DNA of 47,210 bases, taken from NCBI RefSeq assembly GCF_020829445.1, contig NZ_JAIVFV010000038.1, positions 1-47,210 of the forward strand, in the 5' to 3' direction. This document shows, in pieces, positions 1 through 8,146 of this stretch. Position 1 is the stretch's first letter; every line of letters begins with the position of its first letter. The stretch is from Nostoc sp. CHAB 5836. GTDB lineage: Bacteria > Cyanobacteriota > Cyanobacteriia > Cyanobacteriales > Nostocaceae. Made by a program: the position numbers and the translations under genes. A model generated the notes under the pieces. That model was not told the DNA's origin. It worked only from the letters and a program-made list of their open reading frames with translations, and made no database searches.

Positions 1-119
1 ACTAATGACTAATACTTCGAGTACGCGGTTCCTGAGCGTAGTCGTTGGCGTAGCCTCTCGTAGAGAAGGGCAGTACAAGTGACTAATGACTAATGACTAA
101 TGACTAATGACTATTTATT
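1..119. repeat. Heptad tract interrupted by element D1, just upstream of urtC
   Basis: GACTAAT heptads run at about 1-13 and again at 81-113. Between them, at about 14-80, lies a copy of repeat D (ends GGGCAGTACAAGT, internal inverted repeat around the motif GTAGTCGTTGGCG). The second heptad run stops six bases before the urtC start codon, so the operon's internal spacing here is made of repeat DNA. The same D element sits in a heptad context at 22001-22088. Confidence 0.8.
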
Positions 120-1157
120 ATGGTGCTGTCGGAGTTTCGTCTAAATTTGTTGGGGCGATTTTTATCGCTGGCGATCGCAGCTTTGGGTATTGATTTGATT
201 TGGGGTTATACTGGTTTACTAAGTTTGGGACATGGTATTTTCTTTGGTTTGGGTGGATATGCGATCGCAATGTACCTAAAACTGCAAGTTCCTACTGGTG
301 AATTACCTGATTTTATGTTGCTCTATGGAGTTACTGAACTTCCCGCGTTTTGGCAACCTTTTTATTCTTTTCCTTTGACAATGGCTGGTGTGGTACTAAT
401 TCCAGGGTTATTGGCGGGATTATTGGGATATTTGGTTTTCCGGAATCGTCTCAAGGGAGTTTATTTTTCTATCTTGACCCAAGCCGGAACTATTGTATTT
501 TTCAACTTCTTTAACGGTCAACAACAATTTTTCAACGGTACAAACGGACTGATAGATTTTACAACTTTGTTTGGGGCAACGGTTAGCGATGCGAAAACGC
601 AATTTGTTTTCTACATTTTGACCGTAGTGTTTCTCGCCGCCACCTACGGGATTTGTCGCTGGTTGACAAGTGGACGCTTTGGGAGATTATTGATAGCGAT
701 TCGGGATGATGAAAGTCGGGTAAGATTTTCTGGCTATGACCCTACAGATTTTAAGGTGGTGGTGTTTGCAGTTTCAGGTGCGATCGCAGGGATAGCAGGA
801 GCATTTTACACCATTCAGAGTGGTTCTATTTCACCCAGATCAATGGATATTGCCTTTTCGATTGAAATGGTGATTTGGGTCGCTGTAGGCGGACGCGCTA
901 CTTTAATTGGGGCGATTATCGGAACTTTATTAGTCAATTATGCCCGCACTTTTTTAAGTGAACAATTTGCTGAAATCTGGCTATTTTTCCAAGGCGCACT
1001 ATTTTTAATAGTCGTCACAGTGCTTCCTGACGGCATAGTGGGATGGTTACGTAGTCAGAATATTTCGCTTTTCCACCGCCGCCAACAAATTGCTACATAT
1101 CCTACCTTGGAAAAAGACCCAGAAGTGCAACATGAACGCGAAAATATTGGAAACTGA
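120..1157 (+). CDS. urtC: Urea ABC transporter permease UrtC
   Basis: Inner-membrane permease of the LivM type that, with UrtB, forms the channel of the high-affinity urea transporter UrtABCDE. The 345-residue product is a chain of hydrophobic segments. It opens with the family block IDLIWGYTGLLSLGHG at about residues 24-39 and has a late cytoplasmic loop near residues 254-280 (VGGRATLIGAIIGTLL) that contacts the ATPases. The ATG at 120 follows a GACTAAT repeat tract, and no strong Shine-Dalgarno is visible. The last 26 bases overlap urtD, which implies translational coupling. urtA and urtB should lie upstream, outside the window. Assignment to urea rather than branched amino acids rests on the following urtD/urtE pair and overall similarity; I am fairly sure. 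Confidence 0.9.
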   Translation: MVLSEFRLNLLGRFLSLAIAALGIDLIWGYTGLLSLGHGIFFGLGGYAIAMYLKLQVPTGELPDFMLLYGVTELPAFWQPFYSFPLTMAGVVLIPGLLAGLLGYLVFRNRLKGVYFSILTQAGTIVFFNFFNGQQQFFNGTNGLIDFTTLFGATVSDAKTQFVFYILTVVFLAATYGICRWLTSGRFGRLLIAIRDDESRVRFSGYDPTDFKVVVFAVSGAIAGIAGAFYTIQSGSISPRSMDIAFSIEMVIWVAVGGRATLIGAIIGTLLVNYARTFLSEQFAEIWLFFQGALFLIVVTVLPDGIVGWLRSQNISLFHRRQQIATYPTLEKDPEVQHERENIGN

Positions 1158-1878
1158 AAACGTAACTGTTACTTTTGACGGTTTTAAGGCGCTAAACCAG
1201 CTTAACTTTAGTATGGATGTGGGTGAATTACGAGTAGTAATTGGCCCAAATGGCGCGGGAAAGACAACATTTCTGGATGTAATTACCGGGAAAGTGCAAC
1301 CAACTGTAGGACGAGTTTTATTCAAAGGTAAAAACTTGCGTTCTTTACCTGAACATAAAATTGCCAGATTGGGAATTGGGCGCAAGTTTCAAACACCCCG
1401 AATTTACCTGAACTTAACGCCCCGAGAAAATCTAGAAATTACTAGTAACCGCAATAAAAATGTCTTTTCTACTTTGTTTAAACCTTCTAATTCTATTGAA
1501 AAAAACAATATAAAAGGATTATTAGAAACCATTGGTTTAACTCCTAAAGCTGACATCATAGCAGGTTTACTTTCTCATGGTGAAAAGCAACGTTTAGAAA
1601 TTGGGATGTTAGTAGCACAGTCACCAGACTTATTACTCGTTGATGAACCCGTTGCGGGTTTAACAGATGAAGAAACCTATAATATCGGTGAATTACTTTT
1701 AGCACTCGCACAAAGTCATTCAATTTTAGTAATTGAACATGATATGGAATTTGTGCGTCAAATTGCCAAAAAAGTAACAGTGTTACATGAAGGTTCGGTG
1801 CTGTGCGAAGGGAATTTTGAGGAAGTGCAAAATGACTCTCGTGTGATTGAAGTATATTTAGGAAAACAGCAAGAATGA
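1132..1878 (+). CDS. urtD: Urea ABC transporter ATP-binding protein UrtD
   Basis: LivG-type ATPase powering urea import. The 248-residue product has Walker A GPNGAGKTT at residues 38-46, a signature of the form LSHGEKQ (the variant usual in LivG/UrtD), Walker B LLLVDEP and an H-loop in VIEHDMEF. The ATG at 1132 is chosen because it places Walker A at the usual distance from the N terminus; an in-frame ATG at 1090 would add 14 residues encoded inside urtC. The gene overlaps urtC by 26 bp. Downstream, instead of urtE, come about 3.8 kb of nuclease and toxin-antitoxin genes before urtE appears on the same strand. Confidence 0.92.
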   Translation: MNAKILETENVTVTFDGFKALNQLNFSMDVGELRVVIGPNGAGKTTFLDVITGKVQPTVGRVLFKGKNLRSLPEHKIARLGIGRKFQTPRIYLNLTPRENLEITSNRNKNVFSTLFKPSNSIEKNNIKGLLETIGLTPKADIIAGLLSHGEKQRLEIGMLVAQSPDLLLVDEPVAGLTDEETYNIGELLLALAQSHSILVIEHDMEFVRQIAKKVTVLHEGSVLCEGNFEEVQNDSRVIEVYLGKQQE

Positions 1879-1951
1879 AAAACCTCCCTTATCTTGCGGC
1901 ACAATCCAGGGGCAGCGATGGTAAAGTCAAATATATGTGGAGGTGGTAACT

Positions 1952-2566
1952 ATGACTCAAACCATACCCAAGTTAGTAACCTTTGAACAATTTATCGAGT
2001 GGTACCCCTCAAACGGGGCGCGATATGAACTACATAAAGGAGTCATTGTAGAAATGCCACCCCCAACTGGTGAACACGAAAATGTTGTTGGATTTTTGGC
2101 GGCGCAGATAACCTTCCAGTTCTTGCAAATGGCACTTCCGTTTCGCATCCCCAAAACTGCCTTTGTCAAAATTCAGAGCAATAACTCAACCTATTCTCCT
2201 GACATTTTGCTATTAAATCATGACAATCTCGTGAATGAACCTCTGTGGAGCAAGCAATCGACTGTTATTCAAGCTGCATCTATCCCACTAGCTGTTGAAG
2301 TGGTTAGCACCAACTGGCGAGACGACTACTATGACAAGTTCAGGGATTATGAAGAGATGGGGATTCCTGAGTATTGGATTGTAGACTATGCTGCGATCGG
2401 TGGCAAGAGATTTACTGATAATCCTAAACAAAAAACTATTACAATTTGCGAATTAGTTGACGGAGATTATCAAATGACTGTGTTTAGGGGAAATAATTTT
2501 ATTGCATCGCCTTTATTCCCCGATATCAACTTGACAGCACAACAAATTTTTGATTCTGCTTTATAA
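1952..2566 (+). CDS. Uma2 family (DUF820) PD-(D/E)XK nuclease-like protein
   Basis: Member of the Uma2 family, which is greatly expanded in cyanobacteria and has a restriction-endonuclease fold; its biological target is generally unknown. The 204-residue product has the family order: an N-terminal EQFIEWYP segment, YELHKGVIVEMPP, then SPDILLL (catalytic Asp), PLAVEVVS (Glu), a downstream Lys in YYDKFRDYEEMG, and IPEYWIVDY. The ATG at 1952 is preferred over an in-frame GTG at 1937 because a strong GGAGGTGG ribosome-binding site lies at 1939-1946. It begins 73 bp after urtD and is the first gene of the islet that splits the urt genes. Confidence 0.88.
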   Translation: MTQTIPKLVTFEQFIEWYPSNGARYELHKGVIVEMPPPTGEHENVVGFLAAQITFQFLQMALPFRIPKTAFVKIQSNNSTYSPDILLLNHDNLVNEPLWSKQSTVIQAASIPLAVEVVSTNWRDDYYDKFRDYEEMGIPEYWIVDYAAIGGKRFTDNPKQKTITICELVDGDYQMTVFRGNNFIASPLFPDINLTAQQIFDSAL

Positions 2567-2732
2567 ATTTCGCTTTGAACGTATCGCTTTAACGAACTTT
2601 GGGGGTTTAAGTAAAGAGTCTCTACAGGCAGAACGTTTTGGGTCGGGGTCTCTCTTACAAGCTCTACAAGGCTTAGATATAGCGGTTCTCAGTTGGGTGC
2701 AATACAACATTATATCGCGGGGTCTTGTTCAC

Positions 2733-2860
2733 CCGCCAGGGAATATAATTCCCTGACTAATAGCGCAAGTCTACTGAAGTAGACTAGGGATTTTTGGTGA
2801 TATTTTTAGTCATCTTCAGATGACTTTAGCTATAAGACAGGGATTTACAATCCCTGGCGG
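2733..2860. repeat. Four-hairpin repeat element N
   Basis: A 128-bp unit bounded by a perfect 10-bp inverted repeat (CCGCCAGGGA at 2733-2742 and TCCCTGGCGG at 2851-2860). Inside are four perfect or near-perfect hairpins: 2737-2755, 2768-2785 (AGTCTACTGAAGTAGACT), 2808-2825 (AGTCATCTTCAGATGACT) and 2838-2856. The linkers between hairpins 1-2 and 3-4 (CTAATAGCG... and TTTAGCTAT...) match those of element A at 8880-9047. The rest of the 2567-2973 gap shows no gene. Confidence 0.8.
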
Positions 2861-2973
2861 ACATGCGGTTTGACGTTAAGTTGACACCAATGGGCACTGC
2901 CGTGCCGTTACGGGTGTACCTCACGCAAACGAGAAGCGCTATATACTATAGTTACAAGCGTGTATCAGGTTCT

Positions 2974-3156
2974 ATGAAGTTCAATGTAACGGTTGACCGT
3001 GATGAAGATGGTGCATGGATAGTAGAATGCCCCAGCATTCAGGGTTGTGTCAGTCAAGGTCAGACTAAGCAAGAAGCAGTAGAGAATATCAAAGATGCGA
3101 TAGCTGCCTGCCTACAAGTTCGTGCCGAGCGCGGTTTGCCACTTACCATAATTTGA
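2974..3156 (+). CDS. HicB-like antitoxin, apparently without HicA
   Basis: A 60-residue protein of the HicB N-terminal (partial RNase H fold) type: it starts MKFNVTVDRDEDG and continues WIVECPSIQGCVSQGQT and QEAVENIKDAIAACL, the standard HicB pattern. HicB proteins neutralise the HicA mRNA interferase and may repress their own operon. The ATG at 2974 is chosen because residues translated from an upstream in-frame start at 2863 do not resemble the family and lie partly in repeat DNA. No HicA-like gene lies on either side; the next gene is a convergent Uma2 gene 38 bp away. It may be a solitary regulator or the remnant of a pair. Confidence 0.8.
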   Translation: MKFNVTVDRDEDGAWIVECPSIQGCVSQGQTKQEAVENIKDAIAACLQVRAERGLPLTII

Positions 3157-3194
3157 TGCGGAGTGCATCCCAGTTTTTATTTTTCAATAAGATT

Positions 3195-3794
3195 CTATTT
3201 GCTTGGTAATTCTGGTCGGTTTACGCTGTTAAACACCTGCTCTACTGTTAGCACCCAATTAGCAATTACCACTGATTCCATGCAAGTCACACCTGTAAAT
3301 ACCTTATCCTCATACTGTCCCTCTACCCACTGGCAAATCGTAATTTGTTGCATCTGTGGGTCAACAATCCAATACTCCAATATTTCCCTAGCGGCATACT
3401 CCGTCCGCTTGTAGCGGTAATCACGAACACGGTTCGCCGTTCCCGGAGAAACAATTTCAATTATTAGAACAGGCGGCGGCATATCACGAGTGAGAGTAGC
3501 ACGAGTAGCACCGATAAGCGCAGCATAAGATTCTTCCGTATGAACCATTAAATCAGGTAAACGACATCTTGCCCTTCGTCCCGCCACCTCAATTTCTGTA
3601 TCCTTGTGAGCAACTAAATAAAATGCAAAACGTTTTAGGAGTTCAACGAATAGAAATCTTGCCAGATCGCTATTTTCCTGACTTTCTGGTGGCATCTCAA
3701 CTAGTTCTCCATCCACCAACTCATAGCGCGTGTCTGTACCATCGTCATAGGTAAGATACTCCTCAAAGGTCAGTAGTTTTTGGGTTTTGGTCAT
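3195..3794 (-). CDS. Uma2 family (DUF820) PD-(D/E)XK nuclease-like protein
   Basis: Second Uma2-family gene of the islet, on the opposite strand. The 199-residue product reads [31 protein letters not shown], then LPDLMV (Asp), [10 protein letters not shown] (Glu), YRYKRTEYA (Lys) and [14 protein letters not shown]. It is a complete domain of normal length and clearly distinct from the copy at 1952-2566, so this is not a local tandem duplication. It converges on the HicB gene and diverges from the PIN gene at 3925. Function beyond the nuclease fold is unknown. Confidence 0.88.
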   Translation of the reverse strand: MTKTQKLLTFEEYLTYDDGTDTRYELVDGELVEMPPESQENSDLARFLFVELLKRFAFYLVAHKDTEIEVAGRRARCRLPDLMVHTEESYAALIGATRATLTRDMPPPVLIIEIVSPGTANRVRDYRYKRTEYAAREILEYWIVDPQMQQITICQWVEGQYEDKVFTGVTCMESVVIANWVLTVEQVFNSVNRPELPSK

Positions 3795-3884
3795 TTGCTT
3801 TGTCTAGCATCTGTATATTATGAAGTATGAGCTATATATTCCAGTTAGCTAAACAGTCAGTAATTAAATATGCAATTTTTATAG

Positions 3885-3890
3885 TATAAT
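3885..3890 (+). promoter_or_regulatory. Possible -10 box of the PIN gene
   Basis: A perfect TATAAT lies 34 bp before the ATG at 3925, in an A+T-rich divergent spacer. No convincing -35 hexamer is seen, as is common in cyanobacteria. Inference only. Confidence 0.3.
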
Positions 3891-3924
3891 AGCATACAGA
3901 AAAATTGGTTTATACCGTGTAACC

Positions 3925-4797
3925 ATGCAATATATTCTCTTCGATACATGTATTTGGTTAAATTTAGCTCAAAAACCAGAATCACGTCCTCTGTTGAAGA
4001 GTATTCTATCTGGTCTTAACCAAAATAAATTAAAAATACTGCTTTCTAACGTAACTGTTGAAGAGTACAGTCGTAACAAAGATACTATTGTTAGCAAATA
4101 CACAAGCTCGTTAAAAAGTCACCTCAATAATGCCAAAAAGATTCAAAATTATCTTGATGGTTCGGAGCGTTCAACTTTTCTGCTTCTTTTAGATAAAGCT
4201 AATGAGAATATAAAATCGGATGGCAAAGAAGGTGTAAATGCCTTAAGAATAATCGAAAGTACTTTTGATCACAGAAACACTATAAGATTGTCTAGTTCTA
4301 CTAAAATATTAGCAAATGCTGCTCAAATTGCTCTTGAAAAAAAAGCTCCTTGCCATAAAGGCAAAAACTCAGTTGCAGATACTGTAATCTATCTTCAATT
4401 CGAGAATTTGGTTAAAGAAACTGAATCAATTGAGAATAAAGATTATTTCCATTTTGTAACAGACAATCACACAGATTTTTCTTCAAGTAAGGACAATCGT
4501 GATCCTCATGAAAATCTCATCATTTTTTCCAAAAATAATGTCTATTACCACATAGATCCTTATAAAGCATTAGAGAAAATAGAACTTGAAGATATTCCTC
4601 CAGATGAATTTGATCTTTTTGAAAGCCGTTTACGAATGATCCGATATGCTTCATCGCCTTGCACTAGTGCAGAAGAACATATTTTCAATGACGATAAAGG
4701 ACGATGGTTTCATTCTCAGTTTGGTGGTGGTCTCTCTTGGCATTTGGTTTGTGCAAGATGTGGAGCATTGCTAGACACAGGGGATTTCTTGGATTAA
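3925..4797 (+). CDS. PIN-domain (DUF4935-like) protein with C-terminal extension
   Basis: A 290-residue protein with an N-terminal PIN nuclease domain. The acidic metal-binding residues are visible: Asp7 in FDTCIWLNL, Glu in NVTVEEYSR near residue 46, Asp in NSVADTVIYLQF near residue 153, and Asp in HFVTDNHTDF near residue 178. PIN domains cleave RNA and serve as toxins or RNA-processing enzymes. The C-terminal 100 residues are acidic and end with a CARC motif (LVCARCGALLDTGDF) that may be half of a metal-binding knuckle. Codon use is A+T-rich with no HIP1 site, unlike the urt genes, which suggests acquisition. No obvious antitoxin is adjacent. Confidence 0.75.
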   Translation: MQYILFDTCIWLNLAQKPESRPLLKSILSGLNQNKLKILLSNVTVEEYSRNKDTIVSKYTSSLKSHLNNAKKIQNYLDGSERSTFLLLLDKANENIKSDGKEGVNALRIIESTFDHRNTIRLSSSTKILANAAQIALEKKAPCHKGKNSVADTVIYLQFENLVKETESIENKDYFHFVTDNHTDFSSSKDNRDPHENLIIFSKNNVYYHIDPYKALEKIELEDIPPDEFDLFESRLRMIRYASSPCTSAEEHIFNDDKGRWFHSQFGGGLSWHLVCARCGALLDTGDFLD

Positions 4798-4917
4798 TTG
4801 AAATGCTTTTAACATTGCCTTCCAGCAGCCTAACAATGCCCATGCACCCACACCCGACCGAGTATTTGTGGAAAAAAGCTATAATTGCCCTAGCTTTAGT
4901 TGAAATCGTTTATTCTT

Positions 4918-5199
4918 ATGAGCCAACTGCTAACACTGGAATTAAGTAATGATGTCTATGCAGCTTTGCAGCAGCAAGCTGATGCCATCGGGCTTTCGGT
5001 AGCAGAATTGATTGTGACATCTCTTGATGAACAGCATGGTCTTCTTCCTGGTGCAAAGCTACAACCAGAAGTTCAGCCAGAAGAAGAACGTCAACGGTTA
5101 CTTAGTTATGCAGGTGCAATTAGCTTGGGTTATCTCACAGGTATAGACAACGAAAGCATTGATGCTGATTTGGCAAAAGCTTACGCCAATGACTTTTAA
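4918..5199 (+). CDS. Probable antitoxin of a VapBC-like pair
   Basis: A 93-residue protein whose N terminus (LTLELSNDVYAALQQQADAIGLSVAELIVTSL) is typical of ribbon-helix-helix or similar antitoxins: a short strand, then two helices with the LS-xx-ELI turn. The rest is acidic and probably unstructured, as in toxin-wrapping tails. It ends 17 bp before the PIN toxin gene. The ATG at 4918 is preferred over an in-frame TTG at 4900 by family resemblance; no clear Shine-Dalgarno is present. It likely represses the pair's promoter and neutralises the PIN protein; this is inferred from gene order. Confidence 0.75.
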   Translation: MSQLLTLELSNDVYAALQQQADAIGLSVAELIVTSLDEQHGLLPGAKLQPEVQPEEERQRLLSYAGAISLGYLTGIDNESIDADLAKAYANDF

Positions 5200-5216
5200 G
5201 CATTGGAATGTAGATT

Positions 5217-5621
5217 ATGCTGCTTGATACATCAGGATTGCTCTGCTTTCTCCATAAAGATGAGTCACAACATGAAAGGGCAGTTGAACTGATTGCTACT
5301 ACAACCAGAACTCGGCTTACGCACAACTGTGTTCTAGCAGAATTAGTGGCTCTAGCATTAGTTAGAGGCTTTTCCCGTTCAATTGTACTGTCATACAGCC
5401 TTGAACTTATCAACAATTCAAACGTTCAAATTGTATGGGTTGATGAGCCACTACATCGAGAGGCAATAGATTTATTGTTAGCAAGACAGGATAAAACCTA
5501 TTCGTTATGTGATGCTGTAAGCTTTGTGTTAATGCGTAGGCAAGGAATTATGGAAGCATTAACAACTGATAAACACTTTGAGCAAGAAGGTTTTACTCGT
5601 TTGTTAGGGTTAGCAGACTAA
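5217..5621 (+). CDS. PIN-domain toxin (VapC-like ribonuclease)
   Basis: A 134-residue single-domain PIN protein. Metal-binding acids are Asp4 (MLLDTSGLL), Glu in VLAELVALA near residue 42, Asp in YSLCDAVSFVLM near residue 98 and Asp in LTTDKHFEQEGF near residue 117, the VapC arrangement. VapC toxins are RNases held inactive by a cognate antitoxin, here the gene ending 17 bp upstream. It lies 48 bp before urtE on the same strand, so readthrough could couple it to urtE expression. Full length, no visible defect. Confidence 0.87.
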   Translation: MLLDTSGLLCFLHKDESQHERAVELIATTTRTRLTHNCVLAELVALALVRGFSRSIVLSYSLELINNSNVQIVWVDEPLHREAIDLLLARQDKTYSLCDAVSFVLMRRQGIMEALTTDKHFEQEGFTRLLGLAD

Positions 5622-5669
5622 CACTGCGCTGTGCCTCTGCGTGAAATTTTAATATCTACGTAATTTACA

Positions 5670-6368
5670 ATGCTAAAAATCTCTAACCTTAATGTTTACT
5701 ACGGTGAAAGCCACATTCTCCGCAATGTAGATTTAAGCGTACCATCTGGGCAAATGATCTGCCTAATTGGACGCAATGGCGTAGGTAAATCCACATTACT
5801 GAAAACAATTATGGGTTTACTCAAACCCCGCAGTGGTACAATTAATTTAGCTGGAGAATTAATCAACTCCAAATCTCCCGACCAAAGGGCAAAGTTAGGA
5901 ATTGGTTATGTCCCTCAAGGACGAGAAATTATCCCTCGTTTGACAGTCAAAGAAAATCTGGTGCTGGGGTTGGAAGCTAGATGCAAACCAGTAAAAAAAG
6001 CAGAAATTCCAGAAGAAGTTTTTAGCTTATTCCCGGTATTAAAAACTATGCTTTCGCGGACGGGTGGTGATTTGAGTGGAGGACAACAGCAACAATTAGC
6101 GATCGCCCGTGCTTTAATAGGAGAACCTCAACTACTCGTCTTAGATGAACCCACTGAAGGTATTCAACCCTCGATCATTCTAGAAATTGAAGCCGCAGTC
6201 CGTCGCATTGTCGAAACTACAGGTATTTCGGTTTTATTAGTAGAGCAACACTTACATTTCGTCCGTCAGGCTGATTACTATTACGCCATGCAAAAAGGCG
6301 GTATTGTCGCCTCCGGTTCCACATCTGAACTCAGCCAAGATGTGATTCAACGTTTTTTAGCTGTTTAA
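5670..6368 (+). CDS. urtE: Urea ABC transporter ATP-binding protein UrtE
   Basis: LivF-type ATPase, the second nucleotide-binding subunit of the urea transporter. The 232-residue product has Walker A GRNGVGKST at 34-42, signature LSGGQ at 135-139, Walker B LLVLDEP with Glu160 and H-loop VLLVEQHL. Its usual partner urtD ends at 1878, so six foreign-looking genes separate the two subunits. The gene therefore either has its own promoter in the 48-bp gap or relies on long readthrough. The last 38 bp overlap convergently with the gene at 6331-7059. Confidence 0.92.
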   Translation: MLKISNLNVYYGESHILRNVDLSVPSGQMICLIGRNGVGKSTLLKTIMGLLKPRSGTINLAGELINSKSPDQRAKLGIGYVPQGREIIPRLTVKENLVLGLEARCKPVKKAEIPEEVFSLFPVLKTMLSRTGGDLSGGQQQQLAIARALIGEPQLLVLDEPTEGIQPSIILEIEAAVRRIVETTGISVLLVEQHLHFVRQADYYYAMQKGGIVASGSTSELSQDVIQRFLAV

Positions 6369-7059
6369 TTTTTGGTATTTCTATATCAATTGTATCTGAA
6401 GCAATCAAGTCTGCGGCTTCTTGTAAAAGCTCATTTTGTTCCTTTTGAATTGCTTCTAAACGATGAGAAATTTCTGCTAATCGCTGTTGTTTATTTGGTT
6501 GAAAATTTTCAGGTAACAAAACTGCTAGGTCATCAGTTTTTTTAGCGCCTGTGATTTGTTGAACAGCAAAACTGCCAGCTTTAATTAAGGATAGAAAACT
6601 AACTTTAATCAAAGCCTGAAGTAATTTTATCGGAACTTGGAGTATTGACCAACTAGCTGTTTCAATTAAGCGGACAATTGCTTTGATGATACTCCAAAGT
6701 AGAGCAAGTCCAAACAGCAGAATTACTACACTAATAATTGGATGATTAGCCCCCCAACCTAGTATTTGAACTAACCGAAAAAATATCGGGTGTTGTGTTA
6801 GCCAATCACTTGCAGAAGATGCCAATGCTGTTTTTACTGCTCCCGATGTTGTACTCTTAAATTGCTCGGCTGTTTGCCAACTTTGTTCTAAGGTTGTCGT
6901 AACCTGATCAATTGCTCTATCAGTTGTTGTATTCAAAGACTCGCCAACTTGTTGTGCTGAGTTACTTAGCGAGTTAACACTTCCGCCCACAAAAGTTTTC
7001 ACATTTTGCCACCGTTCTAAAACTCCATTAGGTAAATGTATATCTATTTGAGATGCCAT
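6331..7059 (-). CDS. Hypothetical membrane protein with long amphipathic N terminus
   Basis: A 242-residue protein I do not recognise. Residues 1-90 are Ser/Thr/Gln-rich and amphipathic (NSLSNSAQQVGESLNTTTDR), resembling apolipoprotein-like helical repeats. Residues about 105-125 form a clear membrane segment (ISVVILLFGLALLWSIIKAI), and residues about 135-165 are a second hydrophobic or amphipathic stretch. The C terminus (QRLAEISHRLEAIQKEQNELLQEAADLI) is predicted coiled coil. It converges on urtE with a 38-bp overlap of coding sequence. A role at the membrane is all I can infer. Confidence 0.7.
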   Translation of the reverse strand: MASQIDIHLPNGVLERWQNVKTFVGGSVNSLSNSAQQVGESLNTTTDRAIDQVTTTLEQSWQTAEQFKSTTSGAVKTALASSASDWLTQHPIFFRLVQILGWGANHPIISVVILLFGLALLWSIIKAIVRLIETASWSILQVPIKLLQALIKVSFLSLIKAGSFAVQQITGAKKTDDLAVLLPENFQPNKQQRLAEISHRLEAIQKEQNELLQEAADLIASDTIDIEIPKIKQLKNVESHLG

Positions 7060-7158
7060 AAAAGATTTTACCGAGGTTGAAATCTAACCCGTAACCTTCC
7101 AAATAAAAAAAATACCTAAAAAACTCTAATAGCAAACAGCATTACTTTTCATATCTCT

Positions 7159-7941
7159 CTAACTCGAAGCACTAGTATAAAATCGTAATGCAAACCGCCA
7201 AAACCAAGTAGAAACAAAAAACAGCACTACTGCTAATATTACCGCACCTATCAACCAGGTAATTTCACTCCGACCCAGGAACGCTTGGGCTGGTATAGTA
7301 GTCAAAAAAGCTACTGGCATCACAAAGGTGAAGAAAAAGCGGTAAGCAGTGGGATATGCGGCAATGGGATATCTTCCAGCGTCCAACAAACCACGCAACA
7401 CTTCCGTAGCGTTGTATATTTTGACAAACCAGATACTCGTCGCTCCCAGCATAAACCACAGGCTATACAAAATCACCAAGCTGAAGAATAATGGCAGCAC
7501 TGCAAGTAGATAGCCGTCTATCCCGACACCGAGGCGTTTACCTGCATAGCCAATAATAATACTACCAAAAATTAGATCCGGTAGTCCCCAAGGTGAAAGG
7601 GTATGGGTGGAAAGCCAGAACTGACTGCGGATAGGTTTTAATAATATAAAGTCCAAAGTACCTTCCTGGACATGACGGACAATCAGATTCAAATTCGACG
7701 CCAAAAAAGTCGCAGAAAATCCTTGCAGTAAGGTAAAAATTCCTAGAACTACTAAAGCTGCTTCCCATGACCAGCCACTAAAAGTGTAGCCAGTGCGGTA
7801 AAACAAGAATAGTCCAAAGAGGCTGCCGACAAGATTTCCCAAGCTGCTGAGGGTAGCTATAAAAAAATTAATCCGATATTCCAACTCAGCTGCGATCGCA
7901 GCACTCCAAAATAGTCTTAGTACTTTCAAATATCTTTGCAT
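7159..7941 (-). CDS. ABC-2 type transporter permease (DUF990-like)
   Basis: A 260-residue membrane protein with about six hydrophobic segments. The N terminus MQRYLKVLRLFWSAAIAAELEYR, the block LDFILLKPIRSQFW and the closing FWRFALRFYTSAS follow the ABC-2/DUF990 permease family, which usually works as a pair of permeases with one ATPase to export an unknown substrate. No ATPase or second permease lies beside it, so the partners must be elsewhere. The ATG at 7941 is chosen because an in-frame start at 7998 would add a Cys/Trp-rich leader unlike the family. Confidence 0.8.
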   Translation of the reverse strand: MQRYLKVLRLFWSAAIAAELEYRINFFIATLSSLGNLVGSLFGLFLFYRTGYTFSGWSWEAALVVLGIFTLLQGFSATFLASNLNLIVRHVQEGTLDFILLKPIRSQFWLSTHTLSPWGLPDLIFGSIIIGYAGKRLGVGIDGYLLAVLPLFFSLVILYSLWFMLGATSIWFVKIYNATEVLRGLLDAGRYPIAAYPTAYRFFFTFVMPVAFLTTIPAQAFLGRSEITWLIGAVILAVVLFFVSTWFWRFALRFYTSASS

Positions 7942-8146
7942 ATTGCACCAATAACTTAAAACCGTCCATCTGTCATTACATTTCCTAAGATTACACAATA
8001 ACTTTACGGAAATTTAATATTACTTTTTATTCAGGAAAATTGCTAAACGTTAAGATGTTGTGGATCTCTTGTTGAAAGCTAAAAAATTTTATGCATCTGG
8101 ATTTACCAGAAGTGATTAGAAGCTCAAGGAACTTAAACCCACAGAA

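Noticed and set aside
2550..2756. 68-codon plus-strand frame after the first Uma2 gene
   Set aside because: Overlaps the Uma2 stop and runs into element N; no protein-like pattern.
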